From: Arthrobacter sp. Soil763
GTDB taxonomy: Bacteria > Actinomycetota > Actinomycetes > Actinomycetales > Micrococcaceae
Assembly: GCF_001428365.1 (NCBI RefSeq)
Contig: NZ_LMSH01000001.1
Location: 481,254 to 545,253 of the forward strand
Reading direction: 5' to 3'
Length of the DNA: 64,000 nt
Below the pieces are notes generated by a model. It was not told the DNA's origin. It did not search any database and saw only the letters and a list, made by a program, of their open reading frames with translations. How positions within the stretch are numbered: the first letter of the stretch is position 1; each line of letters begins with the position of its first letter. The translations under genes were made by a program, and so were the position numbers. This document shows, piece after piece, positions 25,699-34,936 of this stretch.

Positions 25699-27482
25699 TA
25701 CCCGATCAGCGCCAGCACTGCCCCGGCCGTAACGACGACGCCCGAGTCGGCGCGGACATCCGTCAGGGTGCCGTCCCGGTGCGCAGCGACCTGGGTTTCC
25801 ATCTTCATCGCTTCCAGCACGACGACGGCGTCCCCGGCGGACACTTCGGCTCCGGGTTCCACCAGCCACTTCACGACGGTCCCGGCCATCCCGGCCCGCA
25901 GTTCGCCCGGCTCGGCGGCCGCGCCGGTGTTGCCGTCGGAGCCGGCCTCCGCCATGCCCTCCGGTGAGTCCTTGGCGGCCACGGCGCCGCCGGGTACGGG
26001 CGCCCCGGACCGTATCCACCCGTCCAGCAGCGCCGCCGGCAAACCGACGGCGAGGCGCCGGCCGTCGACGTCGACCGTCAGGGTGCGGCGTTCGCCGTCG
26101 GGCGCCGTGGTGCTGTAGCCGGGGTCCGCGGGGATCCGGTCCGCGAAGTCGGTCTCGATCCAGCGGGTGTGGACGCCCAGCCGGTCCTCCGCGGTGAAAT
26201 CCGGGGATTCCAGCACGGCACGGTGGAACGGCAGCACCGTGGCCACCCCCGTGATGTTCAGCTCGGCGAGGGCGCGCCGGGCGCGGCGCAGGGCCTGCTG
26301 CCGGTCCGCGCCGGTGACGATGAGTTTGGCCAGCAGCGAGTCGAACTGCGGCGGGACGAACGACCCGGAGCGGACTCCGGAATCAAGCCGGATCCCCGGA
26401 CCGGTGGGGCCGGAGAACTCCGCGATGGTGCCCGGCGACGGCAGGAACCCGCGGCCCACATCCTCGGCATTGAGCCGGAATTCGAAGGAGTGGCCGTGCG
26501 GCGCCGGGTCCTGGGTGAGGCGCAGCGGCTCCCCCGCGGCGATCCGGAACTGCTCCTGCACCAGATCGATCCCGGTGGTTTCCTCGGTGATGGGGTGTTC
26601 GACCTGAAGGCGCGTGTTGACCTCCAGGAAGGCGACCGTGCCGTCGGCGGCAACGAGGAACTCCACCGTGCCGGCCCCGGAGTAGCCGGCCTCGCGGCAG
26701 ACGGCCTTGGCGGCGTCGTAGATCTGCCGCGTCTGGTCGTCCGTGAGGAACGGTGCGGGGGCTTCCTCGACGAGTTTCTGGTGCCGCCGCTGCAGTGAGC
26801 AGTCGCGGGTTCCGACGACGATGACGTTTCCGTGGGTGTCCGCCAGGACCTGGGCCTCGACGTGGCGTGGCCGGTCCAAGTAGCGCTCCACGAAGCACTC
26901 GCCCCGGCCGAAGGCGGCCACGGCCTCGCGGACGGCGGAATCGAACGCCTCCTCGATTTCATCGAGCGCCCGGACCACCTTCATGCCGCGGCCGCCGCCG
27001 CCGAACGCCGCCTTGATGGCCACGGGCAGGCCGTGCTGTTCTGCGAAGGCGCGGGCTTCCGCCGCGGAACCGACCGGGCCGTCGCTGCCGGCGACCAGGG
27101 GTGCGCCGGCGCGGACCGCGGTCTCCCGTGCCGTGATTTTGTTGCCGAGCAGCCGGATGGCGTCCGGTGCGGGGCCGATCCAGGTCAGCCCGGCGTCCAG
27201 GACGGCCTGGGCAAAGTCGGCGTTTTCGGAGAGGAAACCGTAGCCGGGGTGGATGGCGTCGGCGCCGGAGGCAGCGGCCGCGGCCAGCAGCTTGGGGATG
27301 TTCAGGTAGGTGTCCGCCGGCGCGTTCCCGCCCAGGGCGAAGGCCTCGTCCGCGGTGGCGGCGTGCATGGCGTCGGCGTCGATGTCGGCGTAGACCGCGA
27401 CGGAGGCCAGTCCGGCGTCGTCGCAGGCCCGGGCGATCCGGACGGCGATCTCGCCGCGGTTGGCAATCAGGACCTTGCGCAT
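25698..27482 (-). CDS. Biotin carboxylase with C-terminal BCCP domain
   Basis: 594 residues. Residues 1-450 are the biotin carboxylase: [30 protein letters not shown], the [13 protein letters not shown] loop, [17 protein letters not shown] and FEFRLNAED. The last 75 residues are a biotinyl domain with EAMKMET, Lys560 being the likely biotin site. It starts one base inside the stop of the fused pxpB-pxpC gene, so they are coupled. No acyl-CoA carboxyltransferase gene is present, which sets it apart from ordinary acetyl- or propionyl-CoA carboxylase loci. Confidence 0.9.
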   Translation of the reverse strand: MRKVLIANRGEIAVRIARACDDAGLASVAVYADIDADAMHAATADEAFALGGNAPADTYLNIPKLLAAAAASGADAIHPGYGFLSENADFAQAVLDAGLTWIGPAPDAIRLLGNKITARETAVRAGAPLVAGSDGPVGSAAEARAFAEQHGLPVAIKAAFGGGGRGMKVVRALDEIEEAFDSAVREAVAAFGRGECFVERYLDRPRHVEAQVLADTHGNVIVVGTRDCSLQRRHQKLVEEAPAPFLTDDQTRQIYDAAKAVCREAGYSGAGTVEFLVAADGTVAFLEVNTRLQVEHPITEETTGIDLVQEQFRIAAGEPLRLTQDPAPHGHSFEFRLNAEDVGRGFLPSPGTIAEFSGPTGPGIRLDSGVRSGSFVPPQFDSLLAKLIVTGADRQQALRRARRALAELNITGVATVLPFHRAVLESPDFTAEDRLGVHTRWIETDFADRIPADPGYSTTAPDGERRTLTVDVDGRRLAVGLPAALLDGWIRSGAPVPGGAVAAKDSPEGMAEAGSDGNTGAAAEPGELRAGMAGTVVKWLVEPGAEVSAGDAVVVLEAMKMETQVAAHRDGTLTDVRADSGVVVTAGAVLALIG

Positions 27483-29167
27483 CAGTTGCTCACTTCGTTG
27501 TCGTTGGGGGCGGTGTGCCCGGGGGTGGCAGGGCCGGGGTGGAGGCCGGACTCCGCCCAGCGGAACCGGATTGTCCCGCCGATCGGCACCTGTGCGGCCC
27601 GGTCCAGCTGCGAGTCGACGACGACGGCGATCACCGGGTAGCCGCCCGTGATGGGGTGGTCGGCGAGAAAGAGTACCGGCAGGCCTTCCGGCGGGACCTG
27701 GAGGGCACCGGCGACGGTCCCCTCGCTGGCCAGTTCACCCTCGCGGGAGCGCTTGAGCGGCGTGCCGTCCAGCCGCATGCCCACGCGGTTGGACTGCGGC
27801 TGCACCCGCCACTCCTGGCCAATGAAGGCGTCGAGCGCGGCCTGGTCGAACCAGTCCGCGCGCGGGCCGGGAACGACGTCGAGCACGGTGACCCCGGTGC
27901 CGGGAAAGTCCGGCTGCAGTTCCGGGTTTCCGACGACGCCGGACTCAGCCTCGCCGCCGGCGGCCAGCAGCTGCCCGGCGGCCAGCGGGGCGGGGCCGAT
28001 TCCGGACATGGTGTCGGTGGACCGGCTGCCGAGGACCGGGGCGGCGTCGGCCCCGCCGCGGACCGCGAGGTAGCTGCGGAAGCCGCTCCGGGGCGCGCCG
28101 ATGCGCAGCGTTTCGCCGTCCAGCAGGGCGAAGGGTGCCGCCATGGCGACGGTGCGGGACAGCGGTTCGGCCTCGGTGCCGGCCGGGCCGGTGATGACCA
28201 GGTCGGAGGGCGCTCCGGCGACGGCCAGGACCTGGTCCCCGACGGCCTGGACCGTGAGCCCGCCGGCGACGGTTTCAATCGCGGCGGCCGACGGCGCATT
28301 GCCGACCAGGCGGTTGGCGCGGCGCAGCGAGGCCCGGTCCAGGGCCCCCGCGACAGAGACGCCCAGGCCGGAGTGACCGTGCCGGCCGAGGTCCTGGATC
28401 AGGCTCTGCAGGCCGGGGGTGACGATCCGGAGCCCGGACGCTACCTTCGGCGGGGAGGTTTCGGCCGGTGGCTCCGGCGCCACGGCCACGGTCTCCCGGA
28501 CTGCACGGAACCGGATCCGGTGTCCCGGTGCGGCCAGTGCGGGCTGCTCGCGGTCCAGGTCCCACATGCGGGCGGCGGTGCGGCCGATCAGCTGCCAGCC
28601 GCCCGGTGACCGGCGCGGGTAGACGGCCGAGTAGGTCCCGGCCAGTGCCACGGATCCCTCGGGCACGGCGGTGCGGGGCGAACTGCGGCGCGGAACGGTG
28701 AGGAGGTCGTTCTCGCCGACCAGGTAGCCGAAGCCCGGGGCGAAGCCTGCAAAGGCCACGGTCCACAGCTGGCCGGTGTGGGCGGCGATCACGCCGTCGA
28801 TCCCGAGGCCGGTCAGTTCGGCCGCTTCGGCGAGGTCTTCGCCGTCGTACACGGTGTCGATCACCACCACACCGCCGTTCCGCTGTTCCGCGGCGGTGAG
28901 GTCAAGTTCCAGCAGCTGCGCGCCGATCCGCCGTGCGGAGGCGGGCGAGTCGGCCGTGACCAGCACCGTTTCGGCGGCTGCCAGCACCTCCAGCTGGCCC
29001 GGCAGCGGCTGCTCCAGCAGCCGCGCCTGCAGTGCCAGCACGTCCTCCATGCCGGCGAGTTCCGCGAGCACCGCCCGGGTCCCCACCGCGCGCACCGACC
29101 CCACCTTGTGGCCGGCCGCGCGCTGTTGTGCCACCGCTTCCATTGCCGCCTCCATCGTTGCCGTCAT
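27482..29167 (-). CDS. Fused 5-oxoprolinase subunits B and C (KipI-KipA)
   Basis: 561 residues. The first 235 residues are the PxpB/KipI domain ([15 protein letters not shown] region, [38 protein letters not shown]). Residues about 243-540 are the PxpC/KipA domain ([43 protein letters not shown], and the [16 protein letters not shown] end). The pair with PxpA cleaves 5-oxoproline using ATP, and is also homologous to the carboxyltransferase part of urea carboxylase. Many genomes have pxpB and pxpC as separate genes. It overlaps the biotin carboxylase gene and follows the permease by 18 bases. Confidence 0.9.
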   Translation of the reverse strand: MTATMEAAMEAVAQQRAAGHKVGSVRAVGTRAVLAELAGMEDVLALQARLLEQPLPGQLEVLAAAETVLVTADSPASARRIGAQLLELDLTAAEQRNGGVVVIDTVYDGEDLAEAAELTGLGIDGVIAAHTGQLWTVAFAGFAPGFGYLVGENDLLTVPRRSSPRTAVPEGSVALAGTYSAVYPRRSPGGWQLIGRTAARMWDLDREQPALAAPGHRIRFRAVRETVAVAPEPPAETSPPKVASGLRIVTPGLQSLIQDLGRHGHSGLGVSVAGALDRASLRRANRLVGNAPSAAAIETVAGGLTVQAVGDQVLAVAGAPSDLVITGPAGTEAEPLSRTVAMAAPFALLDGETLRIGAPRSGFRSYLAVRGGADAAPVLGSRSTDTMSGIGPAPLAAGQLLAAGGEAESGVVGNPELQPDFPGTGVTVLDVVPGPRADWFDQAALDAFIGQEWRVQPQSNRVGMRLDGTPLKRSREGELASEGTVAGALQVPPEGLPVLFLADHPITGGYPVIAVVVDSQLDRAAQVPIGGTIRFRWAESGLHPGPATPGHTAPNDNEVSN

Positions 29168-29185
29168 CTCCCGGATTCGCGCCGC

Positions 29186-30535
29186 TTAGGCGCGGGCTTC
29201 CTGCAGCAGCCGCTCTTCCTCGGCGGTCTGCGGGTTCCGGCCGATCAGCAGGCCCACGACCGTGACCGCCGCGGCCAGCGCCAGATAGCCGGCGATCAGG
29301 AACCAGTTGCCGGTGGCAGCGAACAGTGCCGTGAAGACCAGCGGGGCGATGGCCCCGCCGATAACCCCGGCCAGGGTGTAGGCCAGCGAGCTGCCGGCGT
29401 AGCGCAGGCGGGCCGGGAACTGTTCGGTGATGAAGGCGGCCTGCGGGCCGTACATGAACGCGTGCAGCGCCAGGCCGATGACGACGCCGATGGTCAGCAT
29501 GAGCACCGATTTGCCCTGGATCATCAGGAAGAACAACGGGATGTAGGCGGCCGTGGCAACGGCCGCGATGCCGTAGACGAGCCGGCGGTTGAACCGGTCC
29601 GTCAGCGCGCCGGCGGCCGGGATCAGGGCCAGCTGGAAGGCCGAACCGATCAGGATGGCGCCGAGGACGTTGCCGGTGGTCATGCCCAGCGTCTTGGTGG
29701 CGTAGAGCGCCACGAACACGGTGAAGAGCGAGTAGAGCACGTCGGGGCAGATGCGGGACAGGGCCGCGGCGACCAGGGCGCGGGGTTCCGTGCCGAAGAC
29801 CTCCTTGATGGGGGCCTTGGGCGCCTCGCCATGGGCCTGGATGGCCTTGAAGACCGGGGTCTCCTCAAGCTTGAGCCGGATCAGGAGGCCGAAGACCACC
29901 AGCAGGGCCGAGGCCAGGAAGGCCACCCGCCAGCCCCAGGACAGGAACGCCTCGTTGCTGAGGGTCGCCGCCAGCAGGGCCAGGACGCCATTGGCCATCA
30001 GGTTTCCGGCCGGCGGGCCGATCTGGGCAGCCGAGGACCAGAATCCGCGCTTGCGGGCATCGCCGAATTCGCTCGAGAGCAGGACCGCTCCGCCCCATTC
30101 GCCGCCGACGCCGATGCCCTGGGCCAGGCGCAGCAGCACCAGGATAGCCGGGGCGGCGACGCCCATGGCTGAGTAGTCCGGCAGCACACCGATCAGTACG
30201 GTGGCGACGCCGATCAGCATCAGCGTGACCACCAGGACGTGCTTGCGGCCGATCTTGTCACCGAGCCGGCCGAAGATGACGCCGCCGATGGGACGGGCGA
30301 GGTAGCCGACGGCGAAGGTGGAGAAGGACAGCAGCAGGCCGACCAGTTCGTCGCCGCTGGGGAAGAAGATCTTGGGGAAGATCAGGGCCGATGCCACCGA
30401 GTAGATCGCGAAGTCGTAGTACTCCAGCGAGGTGCCGGTGAGGCTGGCGATGTAGGCCTTGAGGGCCCCTGGCGGCAGATTCCTTTTGCCGGGCCTCTTG
30501 CCGGTGGCCGGGGCGGCCTGCTGCGGAGTGGTCAT
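29186..30535 (-). CDS. MHS-family MFS transporter
   Basis: 449 residues. The sequence SLTGTSLEYYDFAIYS in helix 1 and GRLGDKIGRKHVL after helix 2 are typical of metabolite:proton symporters (ProP/ShiA/KgtP-like). Another signature is RLAQGIGVGGEWGGAVLLSSEF. Twelve helices are visible. Its place between pxpA and pxpBC suggests it imports the substrate of this locus, for example 5-oxoproline or a related organic acid; this is inferred from position only. Confidence 0.9.
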   Translation of the reverse strand: MTTPQQAAPATGKRPGKRNLPPGALKAYIASLTGTSLEYYDFAIYSVASALIFPKIFFPSGDELVGLLLSFSTFAVGYLARPIGGVIFGRLGDKIGRKHVLVVTLMLIGVATVLIGVLPDYSAMGVAAPAILVLLRLAQGIGVGGEWGGAVLLSSEFGDARKRGFWSSAAQIGPPAGNLMANGVLALLAATLSNEAFLSWGWRVAFLASALLVVFGLLIRLKLEETPVFKAIQAHGEAPKAPIKEVFGTEPRALVAAALSRICPDVLYSLFTVFVALYATKTLGMTTGNVLGAILIGSAFQLALIPAAGALTDRFNRRLVYGIAAVATAAYIPLFFLMIQGKSVLMLTIGVVIGLALHAFMYGPQAAFITEQFPARLRYAGSSLAYTLAGVIGGAIAPLVFTALFAATGNWFLIAGYLALAAAVTVVGLLIGRNPQTAEEERLLQEARA

Positions 30536-30588
30536 GATGTTCCTTCGGGTGGGTGCTGCCGGGAGGGGGTAAGGACGTGCGGGGTTGC

Positions 30589-31362
30589 TCAGACGAACGC
30601 GGCGGTGCCGATGCCGGCGGCGTTCAGTGCCTCGCGGACGGCGGCGGCCATGGCCACGGCCCCCGGGGAGTCGCCGTGGACGCAGACGCTCTCCGCCCGG
30701 ATTTTCAGGATGGAACCGTCGATGGTGCGGACGGCGGAGTCGGCAGCCATCCGGAGGACGTGTTCGGTGACCTCCGCGTGGTCGTGTAGCACGGCGCCGG
30801 GCAGGGTTCGTGAGACGAGGGTGCCGTCCGGGTTGTAGGCCCGGTCCGCGAACGCCTCGCTGACCGCGCGCAGTCCGGCCGCTTCGGCCAGGCGCAGCAC
30901 CTCGGAGCCCGGCAGGCCCAGGATGGGCAGGCCCGGATCGACGGACTTGACGGCGTCGACGACGGCCTTCGCCTGGGCGGTGTGCGCGACGATCGCGTTG
31001 TAGAGACCGCCGTGCGGCTTCACGTACGTGACGGTGCCGCCCTCAGCCGCGGCCAGCGCCTGCAGCGCGCCGATCTGGTAGACGACGTCGTCCGCCAGTT
31101 CGATCGGGTCGATGTCGAGGAACCGGCGGCCGAAGCCGGCGAGGTCGCGGTAGCCGACGTGGGCACCGATCCGGACGCCGGCCGCGACGGCTTCGCGGCA
31201 GGTCCGCCGGATCACGCTGGGGTCTCCGGCGTGGAATCCGCAGGCGACGTTGGCGCTGGAGACGGAACGGAACATGGCCGAATCGTCGCCTAGGTTCCAG
31301 CGTCCGTAGGATTCGCCGACGTCGCTGTTCAGGTCGATGGTGGAAAGTCCGGAGTGTGCCAT
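30589..31362 (-). CDS. pxpA: 5-oxoprolinase subunit A (LamB/YcsF family)
   Basis: 257 residues from the ATG at 31362, chosen because GAGG lies 7 bases upstream; an ATG at 31380 has none. Family motifs are [49 protein letters not shown] and [18 protein letters not shown]. It supplies the polysaccharide-deacetylase-like subunit of the ATP-dependent 5-oxoprolinase. It is the first gene of the minus-strand operon and is divergent from the GntR regulator across a 29-bp palindrome. Confidence 0.93.
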   Translation of the reverse strand: MAHSGLSTIDLNSDVGESYGRWNLGDDSAMFRSVSSANVACGFHAGDPSVIRRTCREAVAAGVRIGAHVGYRDLAGFGRRFLDIDPIELADDVVYQIGALQALAAAEGGTVTYVKPHGGLYNAIVAHTAQAKAVVDAVKSVDPGLPILGLPGSEVLRLAEAAGLRAVSEAFADRAYNPDGTLVSRTLPGAVLHDHAEVTEHVLRMAADSAVRTIDGSILKIRAESVCVHGDSPGAVAMAAAVREALNAAGIGTAAFV

Positions 31363-31407
31363 GTGTGATCCTCGTCTCAAAGCTTGGCTTCTTCAAGGAT
31401 GCACTAC

Positions 31408-31436
31408 ATCGCCGGATTGTTCAACAATCCGGCGAT
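31408..31436. promoter_or_regulatory. 29-bp perfect palindrome, GntR/FCD operator
   Basis: Arms of 14 bases (31408-31421 and 31423-31436) around a single central C; the middle reads ATTGTTCAACAAT. It is centred in the 107-base gap between the divergent pxpA and gntR genes. FCD-type GntR repressors bind TNGTNNNACNA-like dyads, which the centre fits. Confidence 0.8.
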
Positions 31437-31469
31437 CCCCCTAAGGGACAATCGTGTAGATTCTGCTCC

Positions 31470-32150
31470 ATGACTACTTCCGACGCCGGCCCCCGGGCGG
31501 CCGCCGCCCGGCTCCGCATCGCGGTGCCCTCGGTGGCGGACCGCGTGGCGGCCGAACTCCGCCGGATGCTGGCCGAGGGCGAGCTCCTGCCGGGGACCCG
31601 GCTGACCGAATCAACCGTCGCCGAGGATCTGGGCGTGTCCCGCAACACCGTCCGGGAGGCGTTCGCCGAGCTGGCCGCCGAACGCCTGGTGGTGCGGCAA
31701 CCCAACCGGGGGGTCTTCGTGGCCAGCCTGGCCCCGGGCGACATCCATGACGTCTACACCGTGCGGCGCGCCATCGAGGTCGCCGCGCTGCGCGGGGGCG
31801 GCAGCGCAGAACGGATCGCGGCGGTCCGCGCCGCCGTCGAGGAGGGCAAGGCCGCCGCTGCTGCCGGCGATGAGGAGGCCCTCGGCACCGCCAACCAGCA
31901 TTTCCACCGCGCCATTGTGGCGTTGGCCGGCAGCCGCCGGCTGGACACGATCATGGCCCAGGTCCTCGCCGAGATGCGGCTGTTCTTCCACCGGGCCACC
32001 GTGGACGCCCACTTCTACCGCGGCTACCTCGACGACAACGACCACATCTGCGCGGCACTCGAGGCCGGCGACACGGAGCGGGCGGCGGATTTGCTGCTGG
32101 CCTACCTCGACCGCTCCGAACAGAAGCAGGCCGCGGTCCACGGGAAGTAG
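31470..32150 (+). CDS. GntR family regulator (FadR/FCD type)
   Basis: 226 residues from the ATG at 31470. Residues 18-85 are the winged helix (SVADRVAAELRRMLAEGELLPGTRLTE, EDLGVSRNTVREAFAELAAERLVVRQPNRGVFV). The C-terminal FCD domain (about 95-215) has the Asp/His pattern expected for a metal-assisted effector pocket (NQHFHRAIV, FHRATVDAHFY, DHICAAL). It should repress the divergent pxp operon and release it on binding a carboxylate effector; the effector is unknown. Confidence 0.92.
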   Translation: MTTSDAGPRAAAARLRIAVPSVADRVAAELRRMLAEGELLPGTRLTESTVAEDLGVSRNTVREAFAELAAERLVVRQPNRGVFVASLAPGDIHDVYTVRRAIEVAALRGGGSAERIAAVRAAVEEGKAAAAAGDEEALGTANQHFHRAIVALAGSRRLDTIMAQVLAEMRLFFHRATVDAHFYRGYLDDNDHICAALEAGDTERAADLLLAYLDRSEQKQAAVHGK

Positions 32151-32191
32151 GCCGCTCGGGTGCAGCGAAGGCGGCTTGCTAGGCTGGAAAG

Positions 32192-32527
32192 ATGAAGCGC
32201 ACCTTTGCAGCCGTGTCCCTTGCCGCCCTGGCGATCGCACTCTCCGGCTGCGGCCAGGTGCAGCAGGCCGCCGAAAACGCCGTCAGCGACGGCGCCTCCC
32301 AGGTCGCCTCCGCGGCCGGCGACGAGATCAAAAAGCAGGCCTGTTCCCTGGTCGAGGACGGCCTGGTCAGCGTCCAGGACAAGAAGGCCCTGGGCGGGCT
32401 GGTCGCAGGCGCACAGACTGCCGGCGTGCCAGCCGAAATCACCACCCCGCTGAAGCAGATCGCCGATTCCGGGGACCAGGTCCCGGCCGATTCCGTCAAG
32501 GCCCTTCGGGACGCCTGCGCAGGCTAA
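32192..32527 (+). CDS. Small putative lipoprotein
   Basis: 111 residues. The signal peptide KRTFAAVSLAALAIALSGC ends in a lipobox (LSGC, Cys20). The mature part is helical and Ala-rich with one further Cys pair (QACSLVEDG and the C-terminal DACAG), which could form a disulfide outside the membrane. No family recognised. It stands alone between the gntR gene and the LysR-like gene. Confidence 0.72.
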   Translation: MKRTFAAVSLAALAIALSGCGQVQQAAENAVSDGASQVASAAGDEIKKQACSLVEDGLVSVQDKKALGGLVAGAQTAGVPAEITTPLKQIADSGDQVPADSVKALRDACAG

Positions 32528-32571
32528 GCCGCCGCTGCGCCCCGGCCCCGGTTCCCGGCGGTCCGGCGGGC

Positions 32572-33309
32572 TTAGCGCTTCCCTTTCTTACGGGAGCCCC
32601 GGCCGCGGCCCTTGTCAGGGTTGGGGGCGTACCGCTGCGCCACCTTGGGTCTCTTCGCCGCCGGGCCGCGCCGGTCCGGCTTGGGTTCGCGTTTGGGCTT
32701 CTCCTGCTGCGCGGACGGCTGCCGGGAACTTGACGCGGTGCGGCCCCGGACAATGCCGATGAACTCCTCAATCACCTCATCCGTGGCATCCGTCGGCCAG
32801 GCCAGGGCGATGCCCGTGGGCGGGGCACCGGTAAGCCGCCGGGCCACGGTGTCCTTGACGTTGAAATGCCGGGCGACGGACATGGGCAGCACCACCAGCC
32901 CGGCTCCGGAAGCGACCACCTGCAGGGCCGGTTCGGGACCCCCGAGCGCGGCCACGTCCAGGAACGTTTCCTTGGCCAGGTCGGCCAGGTCCACCTCTTC
33001 GAAGACGGAGATTTCGTGGCCCTTGGGCGCCACCACCACGGGTTGCTCCTCGTAGAGCGGGATGACGCTCAGGCCCTCGCGCTCCACCGGGAGCCGGACG
33101 AAGCTCAGGTCCGCGGACCCGTCGCGGAGCACCGCGAGCTGCGCGCCGTCGTCGGAGAGGAAGGCGTGGAGCGGGACCTCGGGCATCCGCTCTTCCCACC
33201 GGCGGATCCACTTGCCCGGGGTCACGCCGGCAACGTACGCGAAGCGCAGCTCCCGGGGGGCGGGGGCGGACTCGTCGTGCGGCTGGGCGTTTTCTTCTTC
33301 TACGGACAC
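32572..33309 (-). CDS. LysR-type substrate-binding domain protein without HTH, basic tail
   Basis: About 245 residues from a GTG at 33309 (no strong ribosome site, so the exact start is open). The body (residues 20-185) is a LysR effector-binding fold: LRFAYVAGVTPGKWIRRWEER, SDDGAQLAVLRDGSADLSFVRLP, PVVVAPKGHEI, and VASGAGLVVLPMSVAR. The N-terminal winged helix of LysR regulators is missing. The last 45 residues are very basic (KPKREPKPDRRG to GRGRGSRKKGKR). It is divergent from the DUF5997 gene. Confidence 0.82.
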   Translation of the reverse strand: MSVEEENAQPHDESAPAPRELRFAYVAGVTPGKWIRRWEERMPEVPLHAFLSDDGAQLAVLRDGSADLSFVRLPVEREGLSVIPLYEEQPVVVAPKGHEISVFEEVDLADLAKETFLDVAALGGPEPALQVVASGAGLVVLPMSVARHFNVKDTVARRLTGAPPTGIALAWPTDATDEVIEEFIGIVRGRTASSSRQPSAQQEKPKREPKPDRRGPAAKRPKVAQRYAPNPDKGRGRGSRKKGKR

Positions 33310-33398
33310 ACGTTCACAGTACCGCCCGGACCCCGGGAGGGCCCTGCCGCGCGGGGCCGGTGGTCCCCCGCCGGCGGTGCGCCGGATACCCTTTAACC

Positions 33399-33803
33399 AT
33401 GACCTCTGCAAACTCCCAGTCCATGAAGCCGGCCACCGTTGCCAAGAAGCTCGGTATCTACCTGCCCGCGACACCGCAGGAGTTCCAGGATTCGGTCATC
33501 ACCCGGGCCGAGTTCGCCGAGCTCCAGGCCAACCCGCCGGAGTGGCTGGCCGAGCTGCGCCGCACCGGCCCGCACCCGCGCCCGGTGGTGGCACAGAAAC
33601 TCAATGTCTCCATCAGCGGCCTGGCCCGCGGCGGCGTCGAAGAGGCGCTGACGACGGCGGAAATCACCGCGCTGCTGCAGGCTCCCCCGGCCTGGCTGGT
33701 CGCCGAGCGCGCCACCCACGCCGCAGTCCGCGCCGAAGCCCAGCGCGTCAAGGAAGAATCGGCGAAGAAGACCGCCAAGAAGGCGCGCGCCCAGGCCGAG
33801 TAG
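33399..33803 (+). CDS. DUF5997 family protein
   Basis: 134 residues from the ATG at 33399. The N-terminal part (KPATVAKKLGIYLPATPQEFQ, ITRAEFAELQANPPEWLAELRRTGPHPRPVVAQKL) matches the DUF5997 family as I know it; the C-terminus is a Lys/Ala-rich helix. Function is unknown. Members regularly sit next to a LysR substrate-binding-domain protein like the one transcribed away from it here, which suggests the two proteins work together. Confidence 0.82.
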   Translation: MTSANSQSMKPATVAKKLGIYLPATPQEFQDSVITRAEFAELQANPPEWLAELRRTGPHPRPVVAQKLNVSISGLARGGVEEALTTAEITALLQAPPAWLVAERATHAAVRAEAQRVKEESAKKTAKKARAQAE

Positions 33804-33826
33804 TTCCCAGGCCGCTCAGGCGGCGC

Positions 33827-34204
33827 TCAGTCCTGGTGCAGCTGGACGTAGTTCCCGCAGCCGTCGTCGAGCACCGCAGTGGTACCCCAGGGGCCGTCGG
33901 CCGGTTCTGCTTGGAAGATGACGCCCTTGGCCGTCAGCCGCTCATACTCGGCCCGGACGTCCGGGACGCCGAACACGACCGCGGGCAGCCCGGCGTCGTG
34001 GACCGCGTTCATGTACGTGGCGCCGATCGGGTTGTCGCTGGGCTCCAGCAGCAGCCCCACGGACTCGCCGCCGCCGGGATCCTTGATGATGAACAGGTTG
34101 TGTTCGGGCATCGCCATGAGGGTGTCGAAGCCCAGGATCCCGGTGTAAAACTCGTGGGCCGCGGCGGGGTCCTTGACGTGGATGCTGCACATTTTTAGTC
34201 GCAT
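33827..34204 (-). CDS. VOC family (glyoxalase-like) protein
   Basis: 125 residues from the ATG at 34204. Two beta-alpha-beta-beta-beta units are visible: MCSIHVKDPAAAHEFYTGILGFDTL at the start, and VFGVPDVRAEYERLTAKGV followed by TTAVLDDGCGNYVQLHQD at the end. A metal site of the His/Glu type is plausible (His9 of the first strand). Family members are dioxygenases, isomerases or resistance proteins; nothing here decides which. Confidence 0.87.
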   Translation of the reverse strand: MRLKMCSIHVKDPAAAHEFYTGILGFDTLMAMPEHNLFIIKDPGGGESVGLLLEPSDNPIGATYMNAVHDAGLPAVVFGVPDVRAEYERLTAKGVIFQAEPADGPWGTTAVLDDGCGNYVQLHQD

Positions 34205-34267
34205 GGGCCCTAGGCTACGCGAGCGGACCGCGCCCGGGAACCGGCCATTGACGCGGTGCCACCCATG

Positions 34268-34282
34268 GATTCCAATGGAATC
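34268..34282. promoter_or_regulatory. 15-bp palindrome upstream of small membrane protein
   Basis: GATTCCAATGGAATC: perfect 7-base arms around one A, about 45 bases before the start at 34328. Possible operator; no regulator gene nearby. Confidence 0.35.
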
Positions 34283-34327
34283 AGTGGAGCCTTGCCCGCC
34301 CGTGACGGGTTCCGCGGGAGGTTTGAA

Positions 34328-34936
34328 ATGCCAACTGAATCCGGCCCGCTCGGGCCGTGGCAGTTCCTGGTGCTGGCCCTCCTGGTCGCCGCCGCCGCGG
34401 CCGGGACCGTATACCGTGTCCGCAAACACCAGCTGTCCGACGGCGGTTTGCCGGACGCCGCGTTCTGGGACGGTTTCGCGGGGCTCGCCATCGTCAGCCC
34501 CGCCGTGCTGTTGCCCTCGCTGGCGGCGCCCTGGACCGGCCCAGTCCTCGCCGTCGCCGCCGCCGCGGCAGGGGCCGCGAGCTACCGCTGGACACCTGCC
34601 CTGCTGCGCCGGGGAGAGCTGCGTCGCTCCCTCCGGGAAGCGGCGGCCTGCGATGCCGCCGCGGCGCCCAGGCACCGAGCGGCGCTGGAGCGCTGGCAGC
34701 GATACGAGCTTGATCCCGCCCTCTGCATCGATTATCCGGCCATGAGGGACCCCGGCCGGCCGGAGACCGCCGCGATGATCAGGGCGATGAGGGCGGCCGG
34801 GGATCCGGGCGGCGTGCCCGGTCACCGGAGCCCGGCCGGAGGCTATGCCGCGGCGGTGGAACGGCTGGAAGTGTCCCTGGCCGCGGCCGAACGGGCGGCG
34901 GGCGTCATGGACGCCGCTGCCGGGGGAATCCGATGA
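34328..34936 (+). CDS. Hypothetical membrane protein with two N-terminal helices
   Basis: 202 residues from the ATG at 34328 (GGAG 7 bases upstream); a start at 34256 is possible but would run through the palindrome. Hydrophobic segments at about residues 10-30 and 50-85 (the latter maybe two helices), then a soluble, Arg/Ala-rich helical domain of 110 residues with no recognised motif. Its stop overlaps the start of the reductase gene by 4 bases, so the two are translationally coupled. Confidence 0.72.
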   Translation: MPTESGPLGPWQFLVLALLVAAAAAGTVYRVRKHQLSDGGLPDAAFWDGFAGLAIVSPAVLLPSLAAPWTGPVLAVAAAAAGAASYRWTPALLRRGELRRSLREAAACDAAAAPRHRAALERWQRYELDPALCIDYPAMRDPGRPETAAMIRAMRAAGDPGGVPGHRSPAGGYAAAVERLEVSLAAAERAAGVMDAAAGGIR

